A stretch of DNA of 64,000 nucleotides from Eriocheir sinensis (GCF_024679095.1 NC_066535.1:5353774-5417773); one strand, 5' to 3'; shown: positions 1 through 17,530, counted from the first letter of the stretch. The notes: generated from the letters alone by a model not told the origin. Translations and numbers: made by a program.

Positions 1-388
1 CCGCCAGCCGCAGAGTTGTGATCTTGGTCATGGTGGACGCGGCCACCACTCTGCTGCTGCAGAAGTCTGGCAGAATACGGCGCAGCGTCTCAAAGGCGTC
101 GTTGATCTCCTTCATGCGGTGCCTCTCTCGGGCGTTGGCTGTCTTGCGGCGATACTTTGACAGTGGCGGCGGCCTTGACTTGGAGGCTTTCGGTTCACTT
201 GTCTTGAAGCTGCTCGTATCTCGACTCCTGTCCACCTGTTGTAGCCTCCGGACAACAGTTCTCGGGCGGAGACTATACTTGTCAGTGGTTTTCGACGAGC
301 CTCGGCGACCAATATGATTGCTGCTACAACTGGCAGAAACGGCGGCCGATGACTCCGTGTGAGGCACCATTGTACTGTTTTGTTCCAT
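1..388 (-). CDS. dei: Delilah-like bHLH transcription factor, 5' part (first coding exon, runs off window)
   Basis: Minus-strand frame open from the ATG at 388 to the window edge (129 codons). It encodes a serine-rich N-terminus, a YSLRPR motif near residue 38, a proline-containing linker (SRPPPLSKYR), and then a bHLH domain: basic region about 79-91 with the NARERHRM core (Glu and Arg placed for E-box contact), helix 1 about 92-106 (EINDAFETLRRIL), a loop, and the start of helix 2 (MTKITTLRLA), where the window ends. This is a group A bHLH. TKITTLRLA and YSLRPR fit, from memory, the arthropod Delilah/Taxi family, which acts in the nucleus of epidermal muscle-attachment cells in Drosophila. 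The ATG at 388 has A at -3 and G at +4. An in-frame ATG at 433 (G at -3) would add 15 residues; an in-frame TGA lies further upstream, so the start is one of these two. NeuroD or Atonal relatives are less likely because of the loop and helix 2. Confidence 0.85.
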   Translation of the reverse strand, partial: MEQNSTMVPHTESSAAVSASCSSNHIGRRGSSKTTDKYSLRPRTVVRRLQQVDRSRDTSSFKTSEPKASKSRPPPLSKYRRKTANARERHRMKEINDAFETLRRILPDFCSSRVVAASTMTKITTLRLA

Positions 389-433
389 CGTAAAAGTGAT
401 TTTGTTCAACACTCGTTTCCTCTCACCAATCAT

Positions 434-1560
434 GGCAGATTTGTCTTTGATAGGTAGAACAAGCGGCTTGTTTCGGCGTCACCGACTATACTTAAAAGAG
501 TCGTCACTTTAGTTATTACAGTGAAATTTATTTCCCTATGAACGTTCTTGCACTTTTAAATGTAAAAATTGCAGAAAAATCAGTCACTATAAAATACTGT
601 GAAAAACACCATAACTAACGTCTTAAACTTTTTTATGCACACTTCCATTTATAGTTTATTTTCATTTCTTAATTTATAGTTTACGTTTTGTACTTTTTAC
701 GTTGTTCTATCAGTATATTTATCACGAGAAATTATTACCAGGAAATGCAACTTTCAAGTGCACTTTCACGTTTTTCTCACATAATTGTATAAATTTCCTT
801 CAGTTGTTCATCTCACAGTACTGGTTCATTCTTTCCCCCGCCACAAAGAGCCCATTACGGCTCCTTCACCATCCTTTTCCTCCCTCGCCCAGTAATCTCT
901 TAGGCGCGGGCCCGGCTCTGTTCAATCAGCGGGCGTGATGGGTGTCGTGGCGCGGCTATTTGACAGGAGCGATGGGCCCGGCTGATCACTGCAGCTCATT
1001 TGTAAAGCTGATTGGCACGATTTGCCGGCAAGACCGATTGGCATGGCCGACACCTACACCTGATTGGAGCGATTGACTGGTTTGGCTTACCGACCGCCGA
1101 TAAACACAACAGATGACCACTTCTAATTTGCACAATTGTCTGGCGGGTCGATGGCGCGCTGCGGACAGTTTCCCGCTGGTCCTCGTCCCGAAAGAATAGA
1201 GTCCCTCGCGCGTGAGTTTGAACCCCTTAGAGTGTCTGCTTTCTGCTCCTCGTGTGGCTGGGCGTGGAGTGTCTCGTCTGTCCTTCGTAGCTCGTTGCCT
1301 TTCAGTGTTCTTCAAGATACGCGGAAAAATACGGAGAGGTGTCACCATCACCACCTCCGTTCCTGCGGAAAGTTTTAGACTTCATTAACCTGTTCATTCC
1401 TTGCAAGAACACAGTTGAACACCCCTGATACATTAAAGTGACATTTCATAAGTTATATTAAGTGTAAACAGGTAAATATTAAACTTCAATATGGATCAAT
1501 CTCAATGTCGGGAATGCTTACTGGAGGCAGAAAGTTTCAACGCGACACCAAGTAATAATC
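434..1560 (-). promoter_or_regulatory. 5' flank of the bHLH gene, probable promoter region
   Basis: Unique, non-repetitive sequence between the bHLH start and the first CRE-like sites. No convincing open frame. On the minus strand it holds three CCAAT motifs at about 1011, 1037 and 1063. I see no canonical TATA box at a sensible distance; a weak TTTTAAGTATA lies near 488-500. Calling it a promoter is inference from position. Confidence 0.35.
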
Positions 1561-1668
1561 CAAGAGAGTGAGGGAGCAAGGCCGTCACCTCCACGCGGTA
1601 CGGGGGCGGAGGCTGCACTGAACACATCTCAGAGCACCCCCGGCCGACCCCACCACCGGCCGCCCCCA

Positions 1669-1693
1669 GACGTCACACGCTCCAGTGACGTCA
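1669..1693. promoter_or_regulatory. Paired CRE-type sites
   Basis: A perfect palindromic TGACGTCA lies at 1686-1693, with a second ACGTCAC-type site about 17 bp to the left near 1669-1676. These match the CREB/ATF site consensus. They sit in a GC-rich block about 1.25 kb upstream of the bHLH start. Function is inferred from motif and position only. Confidence 0.4.
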
Positions 1694-1895
1694 CACACTT
1701 CTCGATGCTATGGTATTAAGGCAGCTGAGATAATTACGCCCCCACGCGCTTCAAACACAAGCCACAGAAGACGCGCCATCCATAACACGCCCAGTATTAA
1801 GAGAGTGCCCTAACTTCTTTTGTCGCTGGCGGGTGTGGTGATGGTGGTGGTTGTCTTGGGTGTTTGTGTTTTATGTTCCAGTCCCGTAGAGTGTG

Positions 1896-1898
<3 letters not shown>

Positions 1899-1936
<38 letters not shown>

Positions 1937-1947
1937 TTGTTCCTCAG

Positions 1948-1974
<27 letters not shown>
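1899..1974. repeat. (TG)n followed by (CA)n, inverted microsatellite pair
   Basis: A TG array (1899-1935) is followed after 12 bp by a CA array (1948-1974). The two are reverse complements, so the stretch can fold into a hairpin. Confidence 0.95.
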
Positions 1975-1978
<4 letters not shown>

Positions 1979-3543
1979 ACAACCAAGGCCCCCCTCCATT
2001 AATCCCAATACTATCAACCCTTCAGAACCAATCTCACGTTACCACAATTTCTCATCCGCGAGGGAGCCGCCGAGGGACCTGAACAACCCACACTTCTGAC
2101 CCTCACGCCCGCAAAGACATTACCGCACCTGAGATAAGGGCGTAATGGAGACCTCACACCTGCCGCAGCCCTATACATCACCCGCGGGACATCTTCACAG
2201 GGCGCCCAGGAACCCACGACCACTACCTCCACGACCGCTACCTCCTCCTCCTTCCCCTCCTCCTCCTCCTCCTCTTCATCCTCACACCTGAATGCGTATC
2301 TCTTCATTACATCGTTCACTCCTTAACCATTTAGTCACCATTCATCACGGCTAAGAACCCTCCTGCCAGTTCTTCATGTGACGTTTTTGATGAGCTTTAC
2401 CATTTGCATCGAGGCCATCCTTCGCCTCGTGTCGGGATGATGGTAATGTTGCCTAACTAACCACGCCTCTGCTCTGAAACCTCCATGGCTTTGACTTTAT
2501 TTGTATCTTTGTGGCTGGCTGTCTATGTATGTATATTTTTTTTCCTGTATACTTTTGTCTGTGCCGGGAACCTCACCTAATTAACTTTTACCCAGAGCCT
2601 TTAATTTCCACGGAAGTAAAGCATCATTATTCTTTTATGTTGCGGTCTCTCCATTTTTTTTTAACTTCAAGATGTTATCCATTTTAGTTTGTTATTTTTC
2701 TTCATTTTGCTGATCATCTTGTGTGTTTTTACTTTTATCTCTCTATTTGCGGCTGGCAGTACAAGTGTGTATATCATTTCCTGTTCACTTCGGTCTGTAT
2801 GCTGGGAATTATATATGGTTAGCTTTCCACTAGACTAGAGCCTTCGGTCTCCGTGGATATAACACATATATTATGAGTTTAGTTAGTTATTTTTATATTT
2901 TCACGACAATGTATGTGTATTCCTTCATATTTCTGTCTCTTCATACCAAATCCCATAAGGGGTAACTATTTAAGTCCCTCTCCTTTATTAATATGCTAGT
3001 GTTAATGTGCTCCTTCATTACTATTATAATCAATTTTAGTCTTTGTCAAATTTTACGGCCTTAACCTTTTCCTGCAAATCCTTCTCTTATATTTTTACTT
3101 TTCAGTCTCTCCATAACAGAATCTTTACTGACGCAACCATTTTTGAACGGCCCTTTCCTTACTTTTCTGACGACGACGAAGGTTCCTTTTCCCTCATATT
3201 CCAGGCTCTCCATAACACAAACTTTACAGGCCTCACCATACCCATAGGTCGTCCTCCGCTATCGGTCTGAGGTGTCGCCTGTATAACTGTGCCCTCGACC
3301 CTTGCGACACCCCACCCATCAGACGCTCCCTCCCTCCCTCCCTCGCTGCCGGTGCTGGTGTCGCCCTCCCCGCCCCTCCCCGCCTGTCCTCTGAGCTACT
3401 TCGCGGCGCTCAGTATCGTTGGGCGAGCGAGTTGTTTCTCAGCTTGTCGCCTCCCTTATCGTCGCTGCTATTACTCAGGCGTTGTATATACCCTGTCCGG
3501 GGCAGAGCGTCGCCCTCTTAACTTGAGATAAACCATTATATTA

Positions 3544-3546
<3 letters not shown>
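1975..3546. other. Intergenic, no gene seen
   Basis: A TCC-rich patch lies at 2235-2280. The rest is AT-rich unique sequence without a supported coding frame; short frames here lack splice context. Confidence 0.6.

Positions 3547-3597
<51 letters not shown>
3547..3597. repeat. (TG)n microsatellite
   Basis: About 25 uninterrupted TG units. Confidence 0.97.
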
Positions 3598-3599
<2 letters not shown>

Positions 3600-3925
3600 T
3601 CCTCCTCTCCTCCACGATCTTCGCCTTCCTCCATCTCTACCTTTACGGCGTGTTTTTTTTTCTCCTTGGTTTTGTTTTAATATCGTTTTTTTTTTATTTT
3701 GTCTCCTACTTTATCATCTTTCGTATACACTTTTACTTTCTGTCTTTCTTTGTCTCGCTATTCATAACTAAAGAAAACACAACCTCACCTCCCTTTTCCG
3801 TTTCAGTTTCCCTTTCTTGCGTATCCTATTTTTGCATATCCGTGATCTGGCGTCGGACTCCTTGGTTCCTTCATTCGGTGGTTGGATGGTTGCTTGGTTG
3901 CTTCGTTCGTTCGTTCGTCTGTTCG

Positions 3926-4095
3926 TTCTTTCTTTCCTTCCTTCCTTCCTTTCCTCCTTCCGTTCCTCCTTCCTTCCTTTCTTTCTTTCTTTCTTCCTTT
4001 TTCTTCCTTAATTCTTTCCCTCCTTCCTTCTCTCTTGCCTTCCTTCCTTCCTTCCTTCCTCCCCTCCCTCCCTTCCTCCCTCCCTCCTTCCCCGT
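3926..4095. repeat. TTCC/TTTC-rich pyrimidine tract
   Basis: Imperfect CTTC and CTTT tetranucleotide units, almost all pyrimidine on the plus strand. It produces spurious Phe/Leu/Ser-rich frames on plus and Lys/Glu/Arg-rich frames on minus. Confidence 0.9.
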
Positions 4096-4262
4096 GATTA
4101 GTGGCCTTTCTCAGACACTTCGGCCAGCCATTTATTCGTTCCGCCGAGTCTCCCTTCCTGCTTCTTTGAGTTGTGATGTTCGTATCGCTGTGTGTCAATG
4201 GTTTATTGTTATTGTTACTCTTGTTACTTTTTTTCATTTTATTTCTCGTAGCGCCACCACTT

Positions 4263-4372
4263 GACCACCACCACCTCTACCAACACTACCTCCACCACCA
4301 CCACCATCACTACCACCACCACCACCATCACTACCACCACCACCATCACCACCGCTACTACCACTGCTATAA
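4263..4372. repeat. CAC/CCA trinucleotide-rich tract
   Basis: Imperfect ACC repeats with ATC interruptions. Confidence 0.9.
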
Positions 4373-4412
4373 CTACACTGATTCTAGAATTTGATGTTTC
4401 GAATTATTTCTG

Positions 4413-4416
<4 letters not shown>

Positions 4417-4482
<66 letters not shown>
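4417..4482. repeat. (CA)n microsatellite
   Basis: About 33 CA units. Confidence 0.97.
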
Positions 4483-4485
<3 letters not shown>

Positions 4486-4930
4486 ATAATTGAAAGCTGG
4501 CATAGGACTTGTGAAATTCATTAGATGTACATTATTAGCCACACACTAACTCATCTATCACGCAGTTACTAAAAAAGGAAGCGACGCTAAAGGAAAAGCG
4601 GAACAAAAAATGAACTTCCACTTAAAAAAAAAGAAAAACGAGAACGAGTCGAGTGATCGCCGCCAAAAGAGGAGTGTGATCTTCTCTAAATGGATGGGGA
4701 CGCAAAGAGACACCATTTATTTGTCTGCGTTTGCTTCCATCCAGCTCCTGTCTACAAGGAAATGCCTCGGCAGGTGACTCGCCGGGTATTGTGAGCAGCG
4801 TCGAGGGAATGTCGGCGAGTAACGACAGAACCTGCTACGAGGCGGGGGTGACAAGCTTCTGTGCTATGCCGGACGCTTCGGAAAGGGCTTATATGTGTGC
4901 AGGGTGGGGGTGGGGTGTTAGTTGTGTAGT

Positions 4931-5036
4931 AGAGTAGCAGTAGTAGTAGTAGTGGTGGTACTGGTAGCAGTAGTAGTGGTAGTAGTAGCAGTAGTAGTAA
5001 CAGCAGTAGTAGTAGTTGTTGTGGTAGTAGCGGTAG
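4931..5036. repeat. AGT trinucleotide array, imperfect
   Basis: AGT units with GGT, AGC and GTT variants. Confidence 0.9.
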
Positions 5037-5740
5037 TAGAATTGTAAATATTAGTGCTAGTTTAGGTAATAAAAAAAAATATGTAGATAACCTTTATTTG
5101 GTATGGAAAAAACGAAAAAAAGTTAGCTCTTATTTTGTATACTTGGATTTAGAGTGTTGTTCTGTTGCAATCTAATGTCCTCCTTTGGTAAAAATGCTGC
5201 CTGGTCTTAGTTGGGCAATGCTGTTAGTTGTATTTCTTTTATTAGCATTTATTTTATCCTTTACCCTGGTGGAGCAGAGGCCCATTAAGTCGTAGTGGGC
5301 CCAAACGTAGAACAGCTCCATACTTGTGTTCCGTTTGAAAATGTGGACGCCAAAGCAGATTCATTGCACAAGTAAAACCTGTGTCCTTTATTCTCTTATA
5401 TTTGTACTGCTATATTTTTTTCAGTAATGCCAGAAGCCAATGTCTTTGAGGTTTATTTTATGGTATCCTTGCACAAAATGAGCTCTTGCGTTGATATCAT
5501 TTGAACGTGTGGTTTAAAACCTGTCAAGATAAGATCGGGCTAATGTTTAAAACGACGTGTGACTTTATGATTTGCTGTGCATGTTTTAGTTCATATCTAT
5601 CGTTCTAGCTGGGTGACGTTAAGCTGAGCAAAGCTGAAAAGGGTTCGTCGTAGTGAAAGTTAGAAAATGTCATTTAGGATCTCGATGCGACAGGAGAAAA
5701 GGAGCACATCACGCCTGACATACCTTCATCCCTATTTCAG
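5037..5740. other. Intergenic, no gene seen
   Basis: AT-rich unique sequence without a supported frame. Confidence 0.55.
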
Positions 5741-5915
5741 GTGACAGCAGCCCACACTTGCCCGGCCCAGCACGCCCCTCACGGAGCCTCGCCTCGCACA
5801 TGCCTCGGCCCAGATAGCATCACACACGCCACGCCTCGCCTCGCCGCGCCTCCCCGTCCCTGCCGCCACCCCGCCGCCGAGCTGGACTCACACACCTGCA
5901 GGATGGCCTGTCCAG

Positions 5916-6719
5916 GTAGGGCCAGTAATGATATTTGAAACTTAGAAGACTCAGTTGTTTGAAATTTATTCATCATATTTTTGTAATGTGAAAACGACAT
6001 CTTGACTTCTGTAAACGTCATATGAAATGTGGGCTGTAAATCTTGCCTACGTGTGAAACTAAAACAGTTTAAGAAATGTTTTCCAGTAAAAAAAATAATC
6101 CTGTGATTCACTAAGTTGGAGACCGTGCAGGTCACTTTCTCAAGTAACAATTCGGGAAGAAAAGTTGTGTATGAACAGGACAACTAACCCTTAACATCCA
6201 CGAGCGTTCACGCAGTACCAAAATAAATGACAATCATATTTATATTAATTCATTAAATGGAAACGTAAAATGTATATGCATTTATTTTTTAATATATTTT
6301 TTTTATTTATTATACATTTAATTTATTTTAGTATTGCCTGTAGAAAGACGGACAGGGCTGGGCGCATACATTAGGCGCGGGTACATTTCTCAGAGAATGG
6401 ATGTTTTCTTCGAGAGTAAGCATTGCCGTGTTTGCCTGATAAAGGACTGAGTTATTAGGAGACGCAGCTTGCCGTGCTCCTCTCGAGGCTAATACATTCA
6501 TCCTCAACATAGATTCCCCTAAGGATCATAAGCCGTCTCGCTGACATATATGGCCCTGCATTATGGCCCCAGCGAGCTTGGCGTGGACGGCGCCGCTCTC
6601 TGTCGGTCTTGAGGCGGTACAGCGCAGCGCGAGAACCAACACTAATCTTTGTCTGTGGCGTCCACCCGCAGACAGCAACAACCCATGCCTTGGCCCTTCC
6701 CTCCCAGCTCCTCCCCTGG
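5916..6719. other. Intergenic, no gene seen
   Basis: Includes a strongly AT-rich patch at about 6230-6335. No coding frame supported. Confidence 0.55.
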
Positions 6720-7190
6720 CCCCCAACCACCTCAAATCACCTCTCCTTTCATCTCCCCTTTACATTCTCCTTTCTTACATCTCCTTTCTCCTCGTCTCCT
6801 GTTCCTCTTCTTCCCTCCATTCTACCCCTTATTCTCTTTCTCTATTCCATTCCCCTCACCCCACTCACCTCCCTCTCACCTCTCCCTTTCTCTTAGTTTC
6901 TTCCGTTCCTCCCGTCCTATCCTACATCCCTTCTTTTCCTCCGCTTCACAGAGACACTTTTCCTCTCCCTTCATCTCTCCATTCCTCTACACATTTCCAT
7001 CATCACCCTCTAGGCTACATTTCCTTGCTATCCTTTCGTCCATTCCTCTTCAGCTTTCCACTTAGTATACTCCACCTCCTCCTCTTACTTCCACCCGTTC
7101 CCTTTCTACCAACCTCAACTCACATTCCCTCCATCCACCCCCTTCTTGCCTGCCAGCCACCTTCTCCTTCCCTCCATTTCCTCCGCCTCT
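6720..7190. repeat. Poly-pyrimidine low-complexity block
   Basis: Mostly C and T on the plus strand. The long plus-strand frame over it (about 6563-7288) is Pro/Leu/Ser/Phe-rich and is explained by composition. Confidence 0.8.
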
Positions 7191-7633
7191 CCCCTGCCCC
7201 TCACGACCTTCGCCGATACACACGTCACCCGCGGAAACCTGAGCCTCCGCACGATAGGAGTGGAATGAAAAAAAGGAAAGAGGAATAGAGCCCCCGAGTT
7301 GCCCTTGTGTCGCAGGTAATTCACTCCTAAACGAGATAATTATGTATCCTGCCGGTGGTTAGGAAGAGAGGGAAGGGGGAAGGGGAGGGAAGGGGGGTGT
7401 ACATGACGCTTGTTTGTTGCATATTTGTTTGTATGTGCTTTTTCGATTCGTCACCTGGTTTATTTTTTATTTTTTTCCTCCCTTCTCTGTTTCTGAGGAG
7501 AGGGAAGGATGGGAGGAAGGAGGAGGGGAAGGAGGATTATATGGCGTGGTTTTCTGTGTTTCTTTTGTGCTGTTTTGTTTGGTCACTTAGTTTGTTTTTC
7601 TCATTTTTTCCACCTTTCTCTATTTCAACTAAA

Positions 7634-7835
7634 CGAAAGACCAGCGCTTGAGGCTTTAGATAACTCCTACACGTTAATGCTGAGGTTAATCATGTCTTTT
7701 TTTTCCTTCTCTCTCTTTCTCTTTCTCTTTTCCTCTCTCCTCACTGTTCCTATGAGACGAAAGACCAGCGCTTGAGGCTTTAGTTTACGCTTTAGAGAAC
7801 TCCTTGTGACTTGATGCTGGGACTAATCATGTTTA
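7634..7835. repeat. Two-copy tandem repeat, period 124 bp
   Basis: The segment starting CGAAAGACCAGCGCTTGAGG at 7634 recurs at 7758, with related sequence continuing through the AATCATGT that follows. The intervening DNA is T/C-rich. Confidence 0.8.
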
Positions 7836-10333
<2,498 letters not shown>

Positions 10334-10335
10334 CA

Positions 10336-13790
<3,455 letters not shown>

Positions 13791-14110
13791 CACCTGCCCA
13801 GCTTTCTCATCTCTCTCCACACCTTTCACATTCGCCTTTTCATATCACCTGCACTCACTCGTACACTTCCTCCATCAATCTACCTTTCTTAACCTGCCCA
13901 GCCTCCTCATCTCTCTCTCTCCGCACCTTTCCACAGCCTCAGTTTCTCTTTCACACCTCCTCCATCTACCTTTTTAACCTGGCCAGCCTCCTCATCTCTC
14001 TCTCTCTCCGCACCTTTCCACAGCCTCAGTTTCTCTTTCACACCTCCTCCATCTACCTTTTTAACCTGGCCAGCCTCCTCATCTCTCTCCCGCACCTCTC
14101 CAGACCTCTC
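13791..14110. repeat. Pyrimidine-rich tandem repeat, period about 85-100 bp
   Basis: Units beginning CACCTGCCCAG, AACCTGCCCAGCC or AACCTGGCCAGCC at about 13791, 13891, 13976 and 14063. The 85- and 87-bp units are nearly identical. Confidence 0.85.
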
Positions 14111-14265
14111 AGCATCGTCTTCTCGCCCCTTGCTGTCAGTCGCCTCAGAACTCAGTATTCCTGGCGTGCGGGAGGCGAGAATGGAGGGCAAGTAAAACAC
14201 AAAACAGAGTGACAAACAAACAAACGACATAATTAGGGTGATTCATACCCGCTCAGAGTCCTTAC

Positions 14266-14316
<51 letters not shown>

Positions 14317-14328
14317 ACACGCACACAT
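14266..14328. repeat. (AC)n microsatellite
   Basis: AC units, with GCAC variants after 14306. Confidence 0.95.
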
Positions 14329-14401
14329 ACATCCAGTCCATCTCCCTATACAGCGTTTTTCAAGCTCTCTACTATGCGGAATACAATATTTGATTTAAAA
14401 T

Positions 14402-14404
<3 letters not shown>

Positions 14405-14456
<52 letters not shown>

Positions 14457-14461
14457 AGAAG
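14405..14461. repeat. (GA)n microsatellite
   Basis: Pure GA to 14452, then GAAGAGA variants. Confidence 0.95.
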
Positions 14462-14469
14462 AGAGAATA

Positions 14470-16120
14470 ATAGTGTGTGCAGGCTTTCCATCAGAGGCAA
14501 CCTGTCTTGGCTACCACGAAACCGCTGCCTTGCTCCTCGCTGATAGAGCACTGATAAACGCGATAACTGGATGGCGAACACGAAGCTACAGTTAGTGGAT
14601 AAGATAGCGCGCGGAGGGAGGGAGCGGATCGGGGCCTGATTGATAAGGCTGGAGGTGAAAAAAGGCTTAAGGAGTGTTGTCTAATGGGATGGTGCCACAT
14701 GCGGCCAAAACAGCGTCTTGTCAGTCACTTCACAACGAATCGGACCACCGCGCACGATGCTCAGCTGACGTGGGTCCAATCGTAGTGTAAATTGCCGCAG
14801 ATAAAGTTACGCTGACAGCTACAACAGAGACGCACTCGTATTTAACACCGGGTTTGATGGGTTCTGGGGTTCATGGCTCCGTGGGTGGATTTCAGGGGGT
14901 TCTTGTGCCGGGTACATAAATAAAAGTCTCAAACCTTTTCTTCCTATAAAGTGTAGAGGGTGTAAATGGCCGTTTAGATAAGATTAAAGGTTACTGAAGA
15001 TTGAATAAGTGTGCCATAAGGGGTACACCACTGCCAAATAACACAGTGTAGCTGGGATCAGTTTGTGACGTCTAGAGGAGCTTTCCATTGGTGGCAGTAA
15101 AGGAGAGGATGGATGTTCGAGTCAATTAAAAAATATATATAAGAAGCACTGGCCCATAACATGTATTCCACGACCTGTCATGAAACACGGTCGATAGGTG
15201 AGTGTAAAGAATATGTTACTATCCCTAGAATGTGTTTTACTTTTCATATTCCTAAAATGTTAACGTGTCTGCATTAAAAAGATATAAAAGCATCAATCTC
15301 AGATTAATAAAAAACATGATTTCGAAGGCAGGAACCAGTCACGTGTTAACGGATGTATGGCTGTGTTAATTTTGTAAAGAAATTTAAGAAATAACTCTCT
15401 AACGTGTAGTATTTGTGGCAGGTGCGTGCATAAGGGATGGATGAGGGTAGCGGGTTGGGAAGGGTGAGAGAAGTGATGGTAGAGAGAGGTGGAAAAAAAG
15501 AGGACGTGGGACGAGGTCTTTGCAGCGCGATCAACTGAACTTTGATAACGAGGCTGCTGGAGATGATCAGGAGAGAGAATAATGGAAGGCTGACGCACAC
15601 ACGCATGCACATACCTTCCCAAAACGATACGAAACAAAACTAGTATCCACTACTGACAGAAGTAGGTCCATTACAACAGTACTCACATCGATAAAAAGTT
15701 TAACTGCACCACCAACCATCGAGAAATAATAATCAGCAGATGTCGTATTGGAGTTTAGGATCTACTTTGGCTTCGTAAAACCTTGTAAAAACTCTGCTTG
15801 AACATTCACCAGCAATCGAAGAAAATAATCATGGAACACTCTTTGCGTTATCTTGAATCGATCCAGGAAGTAAAACCTAAAACGGGAATGTAAAAAGGCA
15901 AAAAACAAGATCGCTGGGGTATACTTACATTACATTACGAGACCAGAATAATATGCCAGACGTGGTCCAGTATTAGTGGTTCTTGTGCTACGTGGCCGTT
16001 AGCGTGCACGGGTCGATGCGGATAACGAGCAGTGGAAACGAGGAGTGACGAGAGGTGATAATTGGATGAGTGAGGTGACGGTGTTTACCTGAGTGACTGA
16101 CTAAAGACGACTGTGAATTC
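14470..16120. other. Intergenic, no gene seen
   Basis: Unique sequence; no supported frame. Confidence 0.55.
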
Positions 16121-16325
16121 TTCTTCTCTCATCCTCCTTCTTCTCACTCTCTTTCTCTTCCTCTTCATCATCATCCTTCTTTTTATCCTCATCAACATCC
16201 TTCTAGTTTTTTTTCTCTTTATCCTTCTTCTCTACTTTACCTTCTACGTCCTCCTCCTCCTCCTCCTCCTCCTCCTCCTCCTCCTCCTCCTCGTCCGTCT
16301 CCTCGTTCTCCTTCTTTTCCTCCGG
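16120..16325. repeat. Pyrimidine tract with (TCC)n core
   Basis: The pure TCC core is about 16251-16292. Confidence 0.9.
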
Positions 16326-16376
16326 CATGATCCTTGTCTACTAACCTTCTCAAGGTCGTCAAGAAGACCATCTTTT

Positions 16377-16391
16377 ACACACACACACACA
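16377..16391. repeat. (AC)n microsatellite, left flank of SINE-like copy C
   Basis: Short pure AC run directly abutting the retroelement fragment. Confidence 0.9.
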
Positions 16392-16478
16392 GAGATCGAC
16401 AATAATGGGCACTTGCTCACGTCGGGAGGGTACCTGCTGGCGAAAGCGAGTCCAACTCGTGATCAGGCCGTGGTGAAT

Positions 16479-16483
<5 letters not shown>
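16392..16483 (+). mobile_element. SINE-body fragment (copy C), bounded by AC arrays
   Basis: From the GATC at about 16394 to the GTGGTGAA at about 16475 this matches, with few changes, the minus-strand body of the retroelement in the receptor intron (57947-58025). Shared landmarks are TCGGGAGGGTAC, GCGAGTCCAACTCGTGAT and AGGCCGT. It is 5'-truncated (no tRNA head) and runs into a TATATACACAC tail. AC arrays lie on both sides. Confidence 0.75.
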
Positions 16484-16565
<82 letters not shown>

Positions 16566-16588
16566 TGCCCTAAAAAATGTGTGTGTGT

Positions 16589-16630
<42 letters not shown>
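16484..16630. repeat. (AC)n then (TG)n inverted microsatellite pair
   Basis: AC array to 16563, a 15-bp spacer, then a TG array 16579-16630. The halves are reverse complements of 50-80 bp, so a long hairpin is possible. Confidence 0.95.
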
Positions 16631-16633
<3 letters not shown>

Positions 16634-16789
16634 CTCCTCTTCCCCGCCCCCCCTTTACACCCCCTCCCTTGCCCCCCCTTTCCGGAATAAACGATGAGGG
16701 GAAATGAGAGGAAATCAAGGGAGGAGGAGAGTCGTGATGGCGCCCACACCTATAAGGAAAGTCGGTGCTTGCGTGGGAGACGACGGAGC

Positions 16790-17446
16790 CTTAAACAGCT
16801 CTTTCAACTCTTTCCTTCTCTTCCTCCTCCTGCCCCTCCATTAATTTTCATCCTCCCCTTTGTCTTTCTTCCTTTTCCCACTCTTTTTCTTCTTCCACTT
16901 CTATCTCCTTCCCATTCCTTCTCCTTCTCCTTAAACTGCTTCTCCATCTCCCTTTTCTCCTCTTCATCCTCCTATCCCTCCTCTTCATCCTCGCTTCCTT
17001 TGTTTTTCGTCCCTTTCCCAATCCTTTCCTCTTCCACTTCAATCTCCTTCTAATTCCTGCTCCTCTTCCAGTATTCCCAGTTTTTCCTCCCATTCCTCTT
17101 TGCCCTCTTCGCTCTCCTCTGTACGCATGTCTTCCTTCCTCTTTTTCGAAATCATCTCTTTGTTCCCTTTCTCCTTCTTCCTCCTCTTTAAATTCTAGCT
17201 CATCCTTCTCTTTCTTCCTTCCTGCTTCCTTCGCTGTCTGCCTCCTCCTTTCCCTTCACGGTCATCATTTACCTCATTTCTTGCTTCGTTTCTTCAACTC
17301 CGTCGCCATCCTCCTCCTCCTCCTTCCTCCTCAATCTCCTCTTCCTTCCTTCATTCCTTCAACTTCATCACCATCTATCTTCCTCTTCCTTCTTGCATTT
17401 CCATATTCCTCCTCTTTCTTCTTCCATTTCTTCACCTCCGTCGCCA

Positions 17447-17483
<37 letters not shown>

Positions 17484-17530
17484 TCCTTTCTTCAATTTTC
17501 TTCACCCTCTCTCTTCTTCTTCCTCCTCCT
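16790..17530. repeat. Poly-pyrimidine low-complexity block
   Basis: About 740 bp mostly of CTT/CTC composition. It explains all long frames on either strand here. Confidence 0.85.

Noticed and set aside
18..317. 99-codon plus-strand open frame over the bHLH exon
   Set aside because: Shadow of the minus-strand bHLH coding frame, whose domain is unmistakable.
3548..4264. 238-codon plus-strand open frame
   Set aside because: It starts in a GT array and continues through a CTTC/CTTT tract; Phe/Leu/Ser content is purely compositional.
6563..7288. 241-codon plus-strand open frame
   Set aside because: Pro/Leu/Ser/His-rich from a pyrimidine block; no domain, no splice context.
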